Shown: piece by piece, positions 51,967 to 60,993 of the stretch
Position numbering within the stretch: the first letter of the stretch is position 1
Layout of the letters: every line of letters starts with the position of its first letter
Assembly: GCF_020164435.1 (NCBI RefSeq)
Contig: NZ_JAIUDQ010000010.1
Coordinates: 102,749-166,748 of the forward strand
Length of the DNA stretch: 64,000 bases
Source of the DNA: Phyllobacterium lublinensis
Lineage (GTDB): Bacteria > Pseudomonadota > Alphaproteobacteria > Rhizobiales > Rhizobiaceae
Direction of reading: 5' to 3'
The notes under the pieces: model-generated
The model's input: only the letters and a program-made list of their open reading frames with translations
Told to the model about the DNA's origin: nothing
Databases searched by the model: none
Translations under genes and position numbers: made by a program

Positions 51967-53079
51967 ATGGCCAAAATCGAACGCGTTGAACTGCGGATGG
52001 TGGACCTGCCGCCAAAGGTCTTGCGCACCGATGCTATTCAGAGTTTCGTCAGTCAGGAAACGCCAATCGTCACGATCACCGACAGCGATGGGGCAGCGGG
52101 GACCGGCTATAGCTATACTATCGGCACTGGTGGCTCGTCGGTCATGCGCCTGCTCTCCGACCACCTGGCACCGCGCCTTCTAGGCAAGGATGCCGACCAG
52201 ATCGAGGCCATCTGGCGCGAACTCGAATTCGCAACCCATGCAACGACGATCGGCGCCATTACTGCGATTGCGCTTGCCGCCGTCGATATCGCGCTATGGG
52301 ACCTGCGCGCGAAGAAGCAGGGCTTGCCGCTATGGAAGCTGGCTGGTGGCGCCAAGGACCGCTGCCCGCTCTATACCACCGAGGGCGGCTGGCTGCACAT
52401 CGAGAAGCAGGCGCTCGTCGATGATGCGCTGCAGGCACAGGCCAAGGGTTTCAGGGGTGCCAAGGTCAAGATCGGACGCCCACATGGCTCGGAGGATCTC
52501 GATCGACTGTCGGCCGTTCGTGACGCCGTGGGGCCTGGCTTCGAGATCATGACCGATGCCAATCAGGGGTTCACGCTGGATGAGGCCATCCGCCGTTCGC
52601 AGGTGCTGCGGGATGTCGATCTGGCCTGGCTGGAAGAGCCGCTGCCCGCCGACGATATCGACGGTCATGTGCGTCTGTCGGCGGCAACCCAAATACCCGT
52701 TGCCATCGGCGAGTCGCTATATTCGATCCGCCACTTCCGTGAATATATGCAGAAGCGCGCCTGCTCGATCGTTCAGGTCGACGTCGGACGTATCGGTGGG
52801 ATCACGCCCTGGCTCAAGGTGGCGCACACGGCCGAAACCTTCGACATGCCGGTCTGCCCGCACTTTCTGATGGAACTGCATGTCAGCCTCACCTGCGCGG
52901 TACAGAACGGCAAATATGTCGAGTATATCCCGCAGCTTGACGACCTCACGCATACCGGGATGCGCATCGAGAACGGCTATGCCATCGCGCCGTCGGAGCC
53001 AGGGATTGGTATCGACTGGGATTGGGATGCAGTGAAGGGTCGAAGCGTCGATGAATTCACGACCGAGATAAGGGCCTGA
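51967..53079 (+). CDS. Mandelate racemase/enolase-superfamily dehydratase
   Basis: This 370-residue protein of the mandelate racemase subgroup has the Lys-x-Lys acid/base pair in AKVKIGRP (about residue 166), metal ligands Asp in MTDANQ (195), Glu in EEPL (223) and Glu in GESLY (248), and His in CPHFLMELH (298). It dehydrates or isomerises an acid sugar. A second such enzyme, FucD, lies at 56765, so this one handles a different substrate or stereoisomer. Cotranscribed with importer genes. Confidence 0.85.
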   Translation: MAKIERVELRMVDLPPKVLRTDAIQSFVSQETPIVTITDSDGAAGTGYSYTIGTGGSSVMRLLSDHLAPRLLGKDADQIEAIWRELEFATHATTIGAITAIALAAVDIALWDLRAKKQGLPLWKLAGGAKDRCPLYTTEGGWLHIEKQALVDDALQAQAKGFRGAKVKIGRPHGSEDLDRLSAVRDAVGPGFEIMTDANQGFTLDEAIRRSQVLRDVDLAWLEEPLPADDIDGHVRLSAATQIPVAIGESLYSIRHFREYMQKRACSIVQVDVGRIGGITPWLKVAHTAETFDMPVCPHFLMELHVSLTCAVQNGKYVEYIPQLDDLTHTGMRIENGYAIAPSEPGIGIDWDWDAVKGRSVDEFTTEIRA

Positions 53080-53081
53080 TT

Positions 53082-53411
53082 ATGCAACGCATGGGAATGA
53101 TGATCGGGCTGAATGCCGGCAAGGTTGCGGAGTACAAGCGCCTTCATGCGGCGGTGTGGCCGGAAATCCTTGAGCTGATCTCAAGCTGCAACATCCGCGA
53201 CTACACGATCTTCCTGCGCGAGCCGGAGAACATCCTGTTCGGTACCTGGGAATATCACGGGACAGATTTCAAGGCCGATATGGACAGGATGGCGGCGAAC
53301 CCGAAGAACAAGGAATGGTGGGCCGTGTGCATGCCGTGCCAGGTGCCGCTGGAAAGCCGGGCCGAAGGCGAATGGTGGGCGATGATGGAAGAAGTCTTCC
53401 ATCTCGACTGA
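53082..53411 (+). CDS. L-fucose/L-rhamnose mutarotase
   Basis: This 109-residue protein of the RhaM (DUF718) mutarotase family has MGLNAG-like start, EYKRLHAAVWPEILELI, YTIFLREPENILFGTWEYHG and a Trp pair in NKEWWAVCMPCQ. It interconverts anomers of a 6-deoxy sugar, feeding the beta form to the dehydrogenase. Two bases separate it from the upstream gene. Consistent with L-fucose use. Confidence 0.9.
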   Translation: MQRMGMMIGLNAGKVAEYKRLHAAVWPEILELISSCNIRDYTIFLREPENILFGTWEYHGTDFKADMDRMAANPKNKEWWAVCMPCQVPLESRAEGEWWAMMEEVFHLD

Positions 53412-53423
53412 TGAGGAATTGGT

Positions 53424-54497
53424 ATGAGTTTTGACCCTGCAAATTTGCAGCAAAGCTGGCCCTTGCCGGCGAAGCCACGACCTATCGTCACCTTCGGTGC
53501 CGGCAGCATCGTAGGCGATGCGCACTATCCGGCCTACAGGAAAGGCGGATTTCCCATCGCCGGACTGTTTGATCCAGATCAGGCGAAGGCAAGGAAGCTG
53601 GCCGAAGAATGGGGCGCCACGGCCTATGCTTCAGTTGCAGAGGCAGCCGCGGTGGAAAACGCTGTCTTCGACCTCGCCACGCCTCCGGCACGCCATGCCG
53701 ATATTTTGAAGGTCCTGCCTCAAGGTTCTTTTGCGTTGATCCAGAAGCCGATGGGCAGCGATCTTGAGCAGGCGTCGGAGATCCTGCGCATCTGCCGGGA
53801 GCGGAATATCACAGCAGCCGTCAACTTCCAGCTGCGTTTCGCTCCAATGATGCTGGCACTCAAGGACGCGATCGCGCAGGGTTGGCTTGGCGAGGTTATC
53901 GATTTCGATGCCTGGCTGGCACTCGATACGCCATGGTCGTTGTGGCCTTTTCTCGCCGATCTGCCGAGGGTTGAGATCGCCATGCACTCGATCCATTATA
54001 TCGACCTTATCCGGCAGATACTGGGCAACCCGCTTGGCGTGCATGCCAAGACGCTCGGCCATCCCGGGCACCGGGTCGCGCAGACGCGGACGAGCGCCAT
54101 TCTCGATTATGGCGATACGGTACGCTGTTCGCTGTCGGTCAATCACGACCACAAGTTCGGCCGCCGGTTCCAAGCCTGCGAGTTCCGTATTTGTGGCACG
54201 GGAGGTGCGGCCTATGTGAAGCTCGGTGTCAATCTCGACTATCCACGCGGCGAACCGGACGAGCTGATGATCTATCCGAAGGGCGGAACAGACTGGGTCA
54301 AGGTTCCACTGCAGGGCGCCTGGTTTCCCGATGCCTTTGTCGGGCGGATGGCCAACCTGCAACGCTTCGCCAGTGGCGAAGATCGGGAGCTCGTCAGTTC
54401 TGTTGAGGATGGCTGGCACACCATGGCATTGGTCGAGGCGGCCTATCAGTCCAGCGCGGCGCCGGCCACGCCGCTGGCACACAAGCCGGAGGCATGA
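53424..54497 (+). CDS. Gfo/Idh/MocA-family oxidoreductase
   Basis: This 357-residue NAD(P)-dependent dehydrogenase has the nucleotide-binding GAGSIVGDAHYPAYR near residue 26, ALIQKPMG (the family EKP variant) and a C-terminal substrate domain. It may oxidise a sugar or its lactone in the pathway. The exact step is unknown. GGAATTGG precedes the ATG, and its TGA is directly followed by the MaoC ATG. Confidence 0.85.
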   Translation: MSFDPANLQQSWPLPAKPRPIVTFGAGSIVGDAHYPAYRKGGFPIAGLFDPDQAKARKLAEEWGATAYASVAEAAAVENAVFDLATPPARHADILKVLPQGSFALIQKPMGSDLEQASEILRICRERNITAAVNFQLRFAPMMLALKDAIAQGWLGEVIDFDAWLALDTPWSLWPFLADLPRVEIAMHSIHYIDLIRQILGNPLGVHAKTLGHPGHRVAQTRTSAILDYGDTVRCSLSVNHDHKFGRRFQACEFRICGTGGAAYVKLGVNLDYPRGEPDELMIYPKGGTDWVKVPLQGAWFPDAFVGRMANLQRFASGEDRELVSSVEDGWHTMALVEAAYQSSAAPATPLAHKPEA

Positions 54498-54953
54498 ATG
54501 TCGGAGCAAGCGATTTATTTCGAGGACTACAAGCTTGGCGATGTGCGCCTCACCACGGGCCGCACCATCACCGAAACGGATTTCGTCGTCCATGCCGGTC
54601 ATACGGGCGATTTCTTCCCGCATCACATGGATGCGGAGTTCGCGAAAACCACACCCTTTGGCCAGCGCGTCGCCCACGGCACGATGGTCTTTTCCATCGG
54701 GGTCGGCCTTACCGCGAGTCTGATCAATCCGGTGGCATTTTCCTACGGCTATGATCGCCTGCGCTTTGTCAGGCCGGTATTCATTGGCGACACGATCCGG
54801 ACGCGGGTCACGATCAGCGCCAAGGAGGATGATCCGAAGCGGGCAGGCAGTGGCCGCGTGGTCGAACGATGTGAAGTCATCAATCAACGCGACGAGGTTG
54901 TTCTTGCCGCTGACCATATTCTCATTGCCGAACGCAAGGCCATAAGGGCATGA
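54498..54953 (+). CDS. MaoC-like hotdog hydratase
   Basis: This 151-residue hotdog protein has the MaoC hydratase features [35 protein letters not shown] (the Asp/His hydratase pair) and [11 protein letters not shown]. It starts exactly after the Gfo gene stop (TGAATG), so coupling is tight. MaoC hydratases normally act on acyl-CoA, so its job in a sugar-acid operon is not understood. The same gene occurs in similar rhizobial operons. Confidence 0.85.
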   Translation: MSEQAIYFEDYKLGDVRLTTGRTITETDFVVHAGHTGDFFPHHMDAEFAKTTPFGQRVAHGTMVFSIGVGLTASLINPVAFSYGYDRLRFVRPVFIGDTIRTRVTISAKEDDPKRAGSGRVVERCEVINQRDEVVLAADHILIAERKAIRA

Positions 54954-54987
54954 AGGGCATAGTGAAATGCCGGATGGAGGTTTGAAA

Positions 54988-55722
54988 ATGACAGGTAAGC
55001 TCGCAGGCAAGCGCGTTCTGATAACAGCGGCAGGGCAGGGCATTGGCCGCGCGTCGGTGCTGGCTTTCGCGCGTGAAGGCGCGACCGTCCATGCGACGGA
55101 CATCAATCAGCAGTTGCTCGACGACCTGCCAAAGGAGGCCGGAATCATCCCGCGCCGCCTCGACGTGCTGAAGACCGAGGAAGTCAACCGGGTGATTGGC
55201 GAGATCGGTGCCGTCGACGTACTGTTCAATTGTGCCGGGTTCGTCCATGGCGGTTCCATACTGGAAATGCCGGACGCAGATCTCGACTTCGCCCTCGATC
55301 TCAATGTTCGCGCCATGATCCGTACGATCAGGGCTGTGCTGCCGAGCATGCTGGAACGCAAGGGCGGGGCGATCATCAACATGTCGTCTGTCGCCAGCAG
55401 CGTGAAAGGCGTGCCCAATCGCTTTGCCTATGGTGTGACGAAGGCTGCTGTCCTCGGCCTGACCAAGGCGGTGGCTGCCGACTACATCACGCAGGGTATT
55501 CGCTGCAACGCCATCTGCCCGGGTACGGTAGAAAGCCCGTCATTGGAACAGCGCATGCGCGCAGGCGGTGACTACGAAGCAACCCGCGCTGCCTTTATCG
55601 CGCGCCAGCCGATGGGCCGTCTCGGCCTGCCGGAGGAGATTGCCGACCTTGCCGTCTATCTGGCCGGTGCGACCTATACGACAGGCCAGGCCTACAACAT
55701 TGATGGCGGCTGGACGGTCTAG
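54988..55722 (+). CDS. Short-chain dehydrogenase, probable 2-keto-3-deoxy-L-fuconate dehydrogenase
   Basis: This 244-residue SDR has the dinucleotide motif TAAGQGIGRASVLAF, NCAG, and the active-site Ser, Tyr-x3-Lys (YGVTKAAVLG), ending with GQAYNIDGGWTV. ATG at 54988 follows ATGGAGG. Beside FAH hydrolase and FucD it most likely oxidises 2-keto-3-deoxy-L-fuconate to the 2,4-diketo acid. An L-fucose dehydrogenase role is an alternative. Confidence 0.85.
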   Translation: MTGKLAGKRVLITAAGQGIGRASVLAFAREGATVHATDINQQLLDDLPKEAGIIPRRLDVLKTEEVNRVIGEIGAVDVLFNCAGFVHGGSILEMPDADLDFALDLNVRAMIRTIRAVLPSMLERKGGAIINMSSVASSVKGVPNRFAYGVTKAAVLGLTKAVAADYITQGIRCNAICPGTVESPSLEQRMRAGGDYEATRAAFIARQPMGRLGLPEEIADLAVYLAGATYTTGQAYNIDGGWTV

Positions 55723-55736
55723 GAGACTTTGCGAAT

Positions 55737-55863
55737 CCACCCTGGTGGCCATCTGATGCGATTGTCTGCGCTTCCGGTGCTCATGGACCCAAAAGTTCAC
55801 TGCGCTCCTGTTTTCGAACACCACACCAACTGTCTCATCAGACTGAATTCTCAAGCGTCTCCC
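55737..55863. repeat. Dispersed intergenic repeat, copy 2
   Basis: This 127-base counterpart of 16368-16496 starts CCACCCTGGTGGCCATCTGATG and shares CTGCGCTTCC, GCTCATGGACCCAAAAGT and the CTCATCAG block. It sits between the SDR and FAH genes, inside an otherwise compact operon. Confidence 0.75.
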
Positions 55864-55883
55864 ATAAGAAAAAGGATTGAATG

Positions 55884-56729
55884 ATGAAATTTCTACGTTA
55901 CGGCGCCCAAGGGCAGGAAAAGCCCGGTGTCCTGGATGATCAGGGCCAAATCCGTGACCTTTCGGGGAAAATCGGCGACCTCTCGGGCGGCGTCCTGGTA
56001 CCTGAAGCATTGGCCAAGCTCGGCGAACTCGACATCAGCAGTCTGCCCATCGTCGCCGGAAATCCGCGGCTCGGTCCATGCGTTGCGGGGACCGGCAAGT
56101 TCATCTGCATCGGACTAAACTATGCGGATCACGCCGCAGAATCCGGCATGGCCGTACCGCCGGAGCCGGTCATCTTCATGAAGGCCACGTCGGCCATCGT
56201 CGGCCCGAACGATGATCTTGTCATCCCGCGCGGATCGGAAAAGACCGACTGGGAAGTGGAGCTCGGCGTCGTCATCGGTCGGACCGCAAAATACGTGACC
56301 GAAGCTGAAGCTCTCGACTATGTTGCGGGATATTGCACCGTACATGATGTGAGCGAGCGTGCATTCCAGACCGAGCGCGCGGGCCAGTGGACCAAGGGCA
56401 AGTCCTGCGACACGTTCGGACCGACCGGTCCCTGGCTTGTGACCAAGGACGAGGTTGCCGACCCGCAGAACCTTGCCATGTGGCTGACGGTCAATGGCGA
56501 GACCATGCAGAACGGATCGACCAAAACGATGGTCTATGGTGTTGCATTCCTTGTTTCCTATCTCAGCCAGTTCATGAGCCTGCATCCGGGGGACATCATT
56601 TCGACCGGCACGCCTCCCGGTGTCGGCATGGGCATGAAGCCGCCGCGCTATCTCAAGGCAGGTGATGTCGTGGAGCTGGGCATTGAGGGCCTGGGCACCC
56701 AGAGGCAGGTGACGCGCGCCGACGTATGA
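55884..56729 (+). CDS. FAH-family hydrolase, probable 2,4-diketo-3-deoxy-L-fuconate hydrolase
   Basis: This 281-residue fumarylacetoacetate-hydrolase fold protein has metal-ligand Glu residues in DWEVELGVVIG and the FICIGLNYADHAAESG motif, plus FGPTGPWLV and STGTPPGVGMGMKPPRYLK. It splits the diketo acid into pyruvate and L-lactate in the fucose route. ATG pairs at 55881 and 55884. The latter is better spaced from AAGGA. 35 bases before FucD. Confidence 0.88.
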   Translation: MKFLRYGAQGQEKPGVLDDQGQIRDLSGKIGDLSGGVLVPEALAKLGELDISSLPIVAGNPRLGPCVAGTGKFICIGLNYADHAAESGMAVPPEPVIFMKATSAIVGPNDDLVIPRGSEKTDWEVELGVVIGRTAKYVTEAEALDYVAGYCTVHDVSERAFQTERAGQWTKGKSCDTFGPTGPWLVTKDEVADPQNLAMWLTVNGETMQNGSTKTMVYGVAFLVSYLSQFMSLHPGDIISTGTPPGVGMGMKPPRYLKAGDVVELGIEGLGTQRQVTRADV

Positions 56730-56764
56730 ACGTGCGCCGCAGCAACAGATAAAAGAGGCATATC

Positions 56765-58042
56765 GTGACCCGCATCACTGATCTTCGTGTTTTCGACATC
56801 CGTTTCCCGACCTCACAAAGCCTTGACGGGTCGGATGCAATGAATCCCGATCCCGATTATTCGGCCGCCTATGTCGTGCTCGAGACGGATGTGGCCGGTC
56901 TGGCCGGACACGGTCTCACCTTCACGATCGGACGCGGCAACGAGATTTGTTGCCTTGCAATCGAAGCAATGAAACATCTGGTCATCGGACTCGACCTCGA
57001 CTGGGTGAAGGAAAACCCGGGTCGCTTCTGGCACTTCGTCACCGGCGATAGCCAGTTGCGCTGGATCGGCCCGGACAAGGGCGCGATGCATCTCGCCACG
57101 GGCGCCGTGGTCAATGCGGTATGGGACCTGCTCGCCAAGGAAGCAAACAAACCGGTTTGGCAACTGGTCGGTGAAATGACACCGGAAGAAATCGTCAATA
57201 TCGTCGACTTCCGTTACTTGACCGACGTGCTGACCCGCGACGAGGCACTTGCAATTCTGCGCAAGGCCGAGGCCGGTAAGAAGGGGAGGATTGCTACGCT
57301 TAAAGCAGAGGGTTACCCCTGCTATACGACATCCGCCGGCTGGCTCGGCTACTCCGATGAAAAGCTCCGCCGACTCTGCCAGGAGGCCGTCGATGCCGGG
57401 TTTAACCACATCAAGATGAAGGTGGGTCGCGACCTTGATGATGACATTCGCCGCCTGACGATTGCCCGCGAAGTGATCGGACCCGACAGGATCCTGATGA
57501 TCGATGCCAACCAGGTGTGGGAGGTGAACGAGGCGATCGACTGGATCAGGAAGCTCTCCTTCGTCAAACCATTCTTCATCGAGGAACCGACTAGTCCGGA
57601 TGATGTGGCGGGCCATCGCAAGATTCGCCAGGCTATCAGCCCCGTGAAGGTCGCAACAGGCGAGATGTGCCAGAACAGGATCATGTTCAAGCAGTTCATT
57701 GCCGAAGGTGCCATTGATGTGGTGCAGATCGATTCGTGTCGCATGGGCGGATTGAACGAAGTTCTGGCCGTGCTGCTGATTGCGGCCAAATACGGTCTGC
57801 CGGTCTGGCCCCACGCGGGTGGCGTTGGCCTGTGCGAATATGTGCAGCACCTGTCGATGATCGACTACATCGCGGTCTCGGGCACGAAAGAGGGCAGGGT
57901 AATCGAATATGTCGATCACCTCCACGAGCATTTCATTGATCCCTGCAATATCCGGAACGCAGCCTATATGCCGCCGTTGCTGCCGGGGTTTTCCATTGAA
58001 ATGAAGCCTGAGTCGATGAAACAATACCTATACAAAGCGTAG
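56765..58042 (+). CDS. fucD: L-fuconate dehydratase (enolase superfamily)
   Basis: This 425-residue enzyme of the FucD subgroup has Lys-x-Lys in HIKMKVGRD (about 218), Asp in MIDANQ, Glu in EEPTSPDD, Glu in ATGEMCQN and His in WPHAGGVGL, matching the metal site and acid/base residues of characterised L-fuconate dehydratase. N-terminal DPDYSAAYVVLET is typical. The start is GTG 56765, with AAAAGAGG just before. It removes water from L-fuconate to give 2-keto-3-deoxy-L-fuconate. Confidence 0.9.
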   Translation: MTRITDLRVFDIRFPTSQSLDGSDAMNPDPDYSAAYVVLETDVAGLAGHGLTFTIGRGNEICCLAIEAMKHLVIGLDLDWVKENPGRFWHFVTGDSQLRWIGPDKGAMHLATGAVVNAVWDLLAKEANKPVWQLVGEMTPEEIVNIVDFRYLTDVLTRDEALAILRKAEAGKKGRIATLKAEGYPCYTTSAGWLGYSDEKLRRLCQEAVDAGFNHIKMKVGRDLDDDIRRLTIAREVIGPDRILMIDANQVWEVNEAIDWIRKLSFVKPFFIEEPTSPDDVAGHRKIRQAISPVKVATGEMCQNRIMFKQFIAEGAIDVVQIDSCRMGGLNEVLAVLLIAAKYGLPVWPHAGGVGLCEYVQHLSMIDYIAVSGTKEGRVIEYVDHLHEHFIDPCNIRNAAYMPPLLPGFSIEMKPESMKQYLYKA

Positions 58043-58069
58043 CTTAAGGGAGTTTTGACGCGACTCCAG

Positions 58070-58110
58070 TGCGTGGTTCGACGGGGACCACCATGAGGGA
58101 GGTTGAGGCT
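58070..58110. repeat. Copy of the TGCGTGGTTCG dispersed repeat
   Basis: TGCGTGGTTCGACGGGGACCACCATGAGGGAGGTTGAGG matches the left part of the 10346-10440 element with CACCATGAGGGA and GTTGAGG shared. It lies just after fucD and 185 bases before the riboswitch. Confidence 0.55.
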
Positions 58111-58294
58111 TGCCGGTGCCAAGAAGTGCCACCATGGCTTGCGTTTTGCGATCGCCCCACTTTCCTCAAAGTGAGCTGAGAACCATGCACAATGGCTTTG
58201 CGACACGCAATTGCATCGTGTCGCCGTTCGTAAATGCGATGTCGTTTCCGCGCCTATTCTTTTGCCGTGCCGGGTGCTCTTATCGGGACACTCG

Positions 58295-58460
58295 AGGTGC
58301 CGCTTCTAGGGAAGCGGAGAATTGGGAAGCCGGTCAACAACCCGGCGCTGCCCCCGCAACGGTAGTGGAGTGGAAAACGCGGCATAACAGCCACTGGGAG
58401 TGCACCCCGGGAAGGCGCCGTGAAGCCCGACAAGGCAACTCCAGAGCCCGGAAACCAGCC
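58295..58460 (+). promoter_or_regulatory. Cobalamin riboswitch aptamer
   Basis: Conserved blocks run in order: AGGTGCC (58295), GGGAAGCCGGTC, the core CTGCCCCCGCAACGGTAGTG, GCCACTGGGAG, CGGGAAGGCGCCGTGA, and the B12 box AGCCCGGAAACCAGCC ending at 58460. A hairpin GATCGC/GCGATC and 135 bases of expression platform precede the Rieske oxygenase gene at 58596. Such riboswitches lower downstream expression when adenosylcobalamin is bound. Confidence 0.95.
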
Positions 58461-58595
58461 CCGAGTGACAAAACCGACTGATCGCGGTGGGCGATCAAGG
58501 AGCATGCTTTTGCGTGGTCGATGTCCATTGACCTTGCGGACGTTCTTCTCCGTCACCACCAGTCAGTTCTTTGCAAGCTCAGGCGAGGACACGAC

Positions 58596-59834
58596 ATGGA
58601 TATTCGTAACGAACTGCTCCGGAACCTCAGAAACCGGAAACCGGGCTACGGACTCGAACAGGCCTTCTATTCCGATCCGGATTATTACCGTCTCGACATG
58701 GAGAACATCTTCTATCGCGACTGGCTTTTCATCGGCCACGATTGCGAGGTGGCAAAGCCAGGCAACTACTTCACCGTCCAGGTTGGTGATTATCCGGTCG
58801 TAATCGTCCGCGATCGCCAGGGACAAATCCGCGCCTTTCACAATTCCTGCCGCCACCGCGGTTCGCGCATCTGTTCGGGTGAAAAGGGTTCATCCGCCAA
58901 GCTGGTGTGCCCTTACCACCAGTGGACATATGAGCTCGACGGGCGTTTGCTGTTCGCCCGGCAGATGGGCGACGATTTCGATGCCAGCCAGTTCAGCCTG
59001 AAAACGGTTCATTGCGAGAGTGTGGGCGGTTACATTTTCATCTGCCTTGCCCAGGTCGCTCCGGATTTCGGTCCGACACGCGCCATGCTGGCCCCTTATC
59101 TTGCACCGCATCGGCTGACCGAAACGAAGGTCGCCTTCCAGAGTTCCATTGTCGAGAAGGGCAACTGGAAGCTCGTGTGGGAAAACAACCGCGAGTGCTA
59201 TCATTGCGTCGCCAACCATCCGGAGCTGTGCAAGACGTTTCCGGAAGCCCCGAGCGTCACTGGTATCCAGGGTTCCAAGGATGATCCTGAAATCGTCGCA
59301 CACTGGGACAAGTGTGAGGCCGCCGGACTGCCCAGCGTCTTCCGCATTGCCGATGACGGTCAATACCGCGCCACGCGTGTACCGCTTTTGCGGGACGCCG
59401 AGAGCTACACCTTGAGCGGGAAGCGCGCGGTTGGGCGGCAACTCAGCGACGGCGTGAATTCAAAACATATCGGCTCGCTTTTGCTTTACCACTATCCGAC
59501 GACCTGGAACCATATCCTAGGCGACCACGCGATCTCCTTCCGTGTGCTGCCGCTCGGTCCCGACGAGACACAGGTCACCACCAAGTGGCTGGTGCACAAG
59601 GATGCGGTCGAGGGCGTCGATTACAACATCGAAGAACTGACGCATGTGTGGCTGGAAACCAATGACCAGGACCGCCGCATCGTGGAGGAAAACGCCTTCG
59701 GCATCCGTTCTCCCGCCTATGAACCCGGACCCTACTCCGTCGAGCATGAGGGCGGCGTGCTGCAATTCCTCGAGTGGTACAGCAATGCGATGGAAACCCG
59801 GCTCTCCGGCAACAAACTCAGCAAGGTAGCGTAA
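58596..59834 (+). CDS. gbcA: Rieske oxygenase, glycine-betaine/quaternary amine demethylase type
   Basis: This 412-residue oxygenase subunit has the Rieske cluster C85-x-H87 and C105-x2-H108, and a mononuclear iron site with Glu200 (bridging), His203 and His208 in ENNRECYHCVANHP. The bridging Glu matches the quaternary-ammonium group (GbcA, stachydrine demethylase, CntA). ATG at 58596 follows GAGGACACGAC. An in-frame ATG at 58521 lies in the leader. Substrate is likely glycine betaine or a related betaine. The reductase gene follows without a gap. Confidence 0.88.
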   Translation: MDIRNELLRNLRNRKPGYGLEQAFYSDPDYYRLDMENIFYRDWLFIGHDCEVAKPGNYFTVQVGDYPVVIVRDRQGQIRAFHNSCRHRGSRICSGEKGSSAKLVCPYHQWTYELDGRLLFARQMGDDFDASQFSLKTVHCESVGGYIFICLAQVAPDFGPTRAMLAPYLAPHRLTETKVAFQSSIVEKGNWKLVWENNRECYHCVANHPELCKTFPEAPSVTGIQGSKDDPEIVAHWDKCEAAGLPSVFRIADDGQYRATRVPLLRDAESYTLSGKRAVGRQLSDGVNSKHIGSLLLYHYPTTWNHILGDHAISFRVLPLGPDETQVTTKWLVHKDAVEGVDYNIEELTHVWLETNDQDRRIVEENAFGIRSPAYEPGPYSVEHEGGVLQFLEWYSNAMETRLSGNKLSKVA

Positions 59835-60926
59835 ATGAATATGTCGCTTTCTCAGAATTACCCGCACCTCGATCAAATGCAGCCATGGAACGACAGGTTG
59901 CATTTGCTGGAGTGTCTGTCGGTCATCGAGGAAGCGCCAAATGTGAAGACGTTCACGTTCCGGTCGGACAATCATAACTGGTTCCGCTATGAGCCGGGCC
60001 AGTTCATGACTTTTGAATTGCCTGTCCAGCCGGAAGCGGTTCTGCGCACCTATACTCTCTCGTCAAGTCCGTCACGGCCATTCACGATCGCCGTGACGGT
60101 CAAGGCGCAGGAACACAGTATCGGCACGCGCTGGATGGTGGATCATCTGACGCCGGGCGTACGGTTGAAGGCCTTTGGTCCGCTCGGTGACTTCTCCATG
60201 CGCAGGCATCCTGGCGCAAAGTACCTGTTCATCTCGGCGGGGTCGGGCATCACGCCGATGATGTCGATGACCCGCTGGATGCATGATTGCGCGCCGCAGA
60301 GCGATATCAGCTTCGTTAGCTGCACGCGCCGGCCCAGTGACATCATATTCCGCAAGGAACTCGAATGTCTGACGAGCAGCATGCCCAATCTGAAGCTCGC
60401 CTTCCTCATCAAGGAGCACGAAATGGGGCAGGTCTGGACCGGCATCCGCGGCAGGCTTGAAGCACCCAAGCTGCCGCTGCTCGCGCCGGACTTCAAGGAC
60501 CGGACAATCTTTTGCTGCGGGCCTGAAGGCTTCATGCGTGATGTTCGCGCCATGCTTGAGGCCGCCGGCTTCGACATGACGCATTATCATCAGGAAAGTT
60601 TCGGTCCCGCCGCTGAACCGGTCCTGCCGATGCTCGATGTCATCTCGACCGAGGCTGCCGAAGCCGCGACAACCGTCACATTTTCAATGTCGGGCATGGA
60701 GGTGCCCTGCGGAGCAGGGGAAACGATCCTGAAAGCTGCCCGCGGCGCCGGAGTCCGTATTGCCGCGGCATGCGAATCTGGCCTGTGCGGCACCTGCAAG
60801 GTGATGAAGCTGTCGGGCGACGTCGACATGGACCACAATGGCGGCATACTCGATGAAGAAATCGACGAAGGCTATATCCTCGCCTGCTGCTCCAAGCCGC
60901 TCGGCAATGTCGAGGTCGAAGCCTAG
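59835..60926 (+). CDS. gbcB: Flavin/[2Fe-2S] reductase partner of the demethylase
   Basis: This 363-residue reductase has an N-terminal FAD domain (RTYTLSSSP binding motif, GPLGDFSMR), a NAD domain (SAGSGITPMMSM, FCCGPEGFM) and a C-terminal plant-type ferredoxin domain with CESGLCGTCKVMKL and ACC. It transfers electrons from NADH to the Rieske oxygenase. It starts directly after the oxygenase stop (TAAATG). Confidence 0.92.
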   Translation: MNMSLSQNYPHLDQMQPWNDRLHLLECLSVIEEAPNVKTFTFRSDNHNWFRYEPGQFMTFELPVQPEAVLRTYTLSSSPSRPFTIAVTVKAQEHSIGTRWMVDHLTPGVRLKAFGPLGDFSMRRHPGAKYLFISAGSGITPMMSMTRWMHDCAPQSDISFVSCTRRPSDIIFRKELECLTSSMPNLKLAFLIKEHEMGQVWTGIRGRLEAPKLPLLAPDFKDRTIFCCGPEGFMRDVRAMLEAAGFDMTHYHQESFGPAAEPVLPMLDVISTEAAEAATTVTFSMSGMEVPCGAGETILKAARGAGVRIAAACESGLCGTCKVMKLSGDVDMDHNGGILDEEIDEGYILACCSKPLGNVEVEA

Positions 60927-60993
60927 GGCCAGGGCGGACACGTCACCTGGATATTACTTAATGTGATCGACCCCATGTGCTAGTATCAAGCAT

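Noticed and set aside
53631..55106. 491-codon minus-strand frame
   Set aside because: Spans antisense to the Gfo, MaoC and SDR genes of the fucose operon, all well supported.
58504..58800. Possible leader peptide starting at ATG 58504 after AAGGAG
   Set aside because: The AAGGAG is only one base from the ATG, too close for initiation, and the frame runs out of phase through gbcA.
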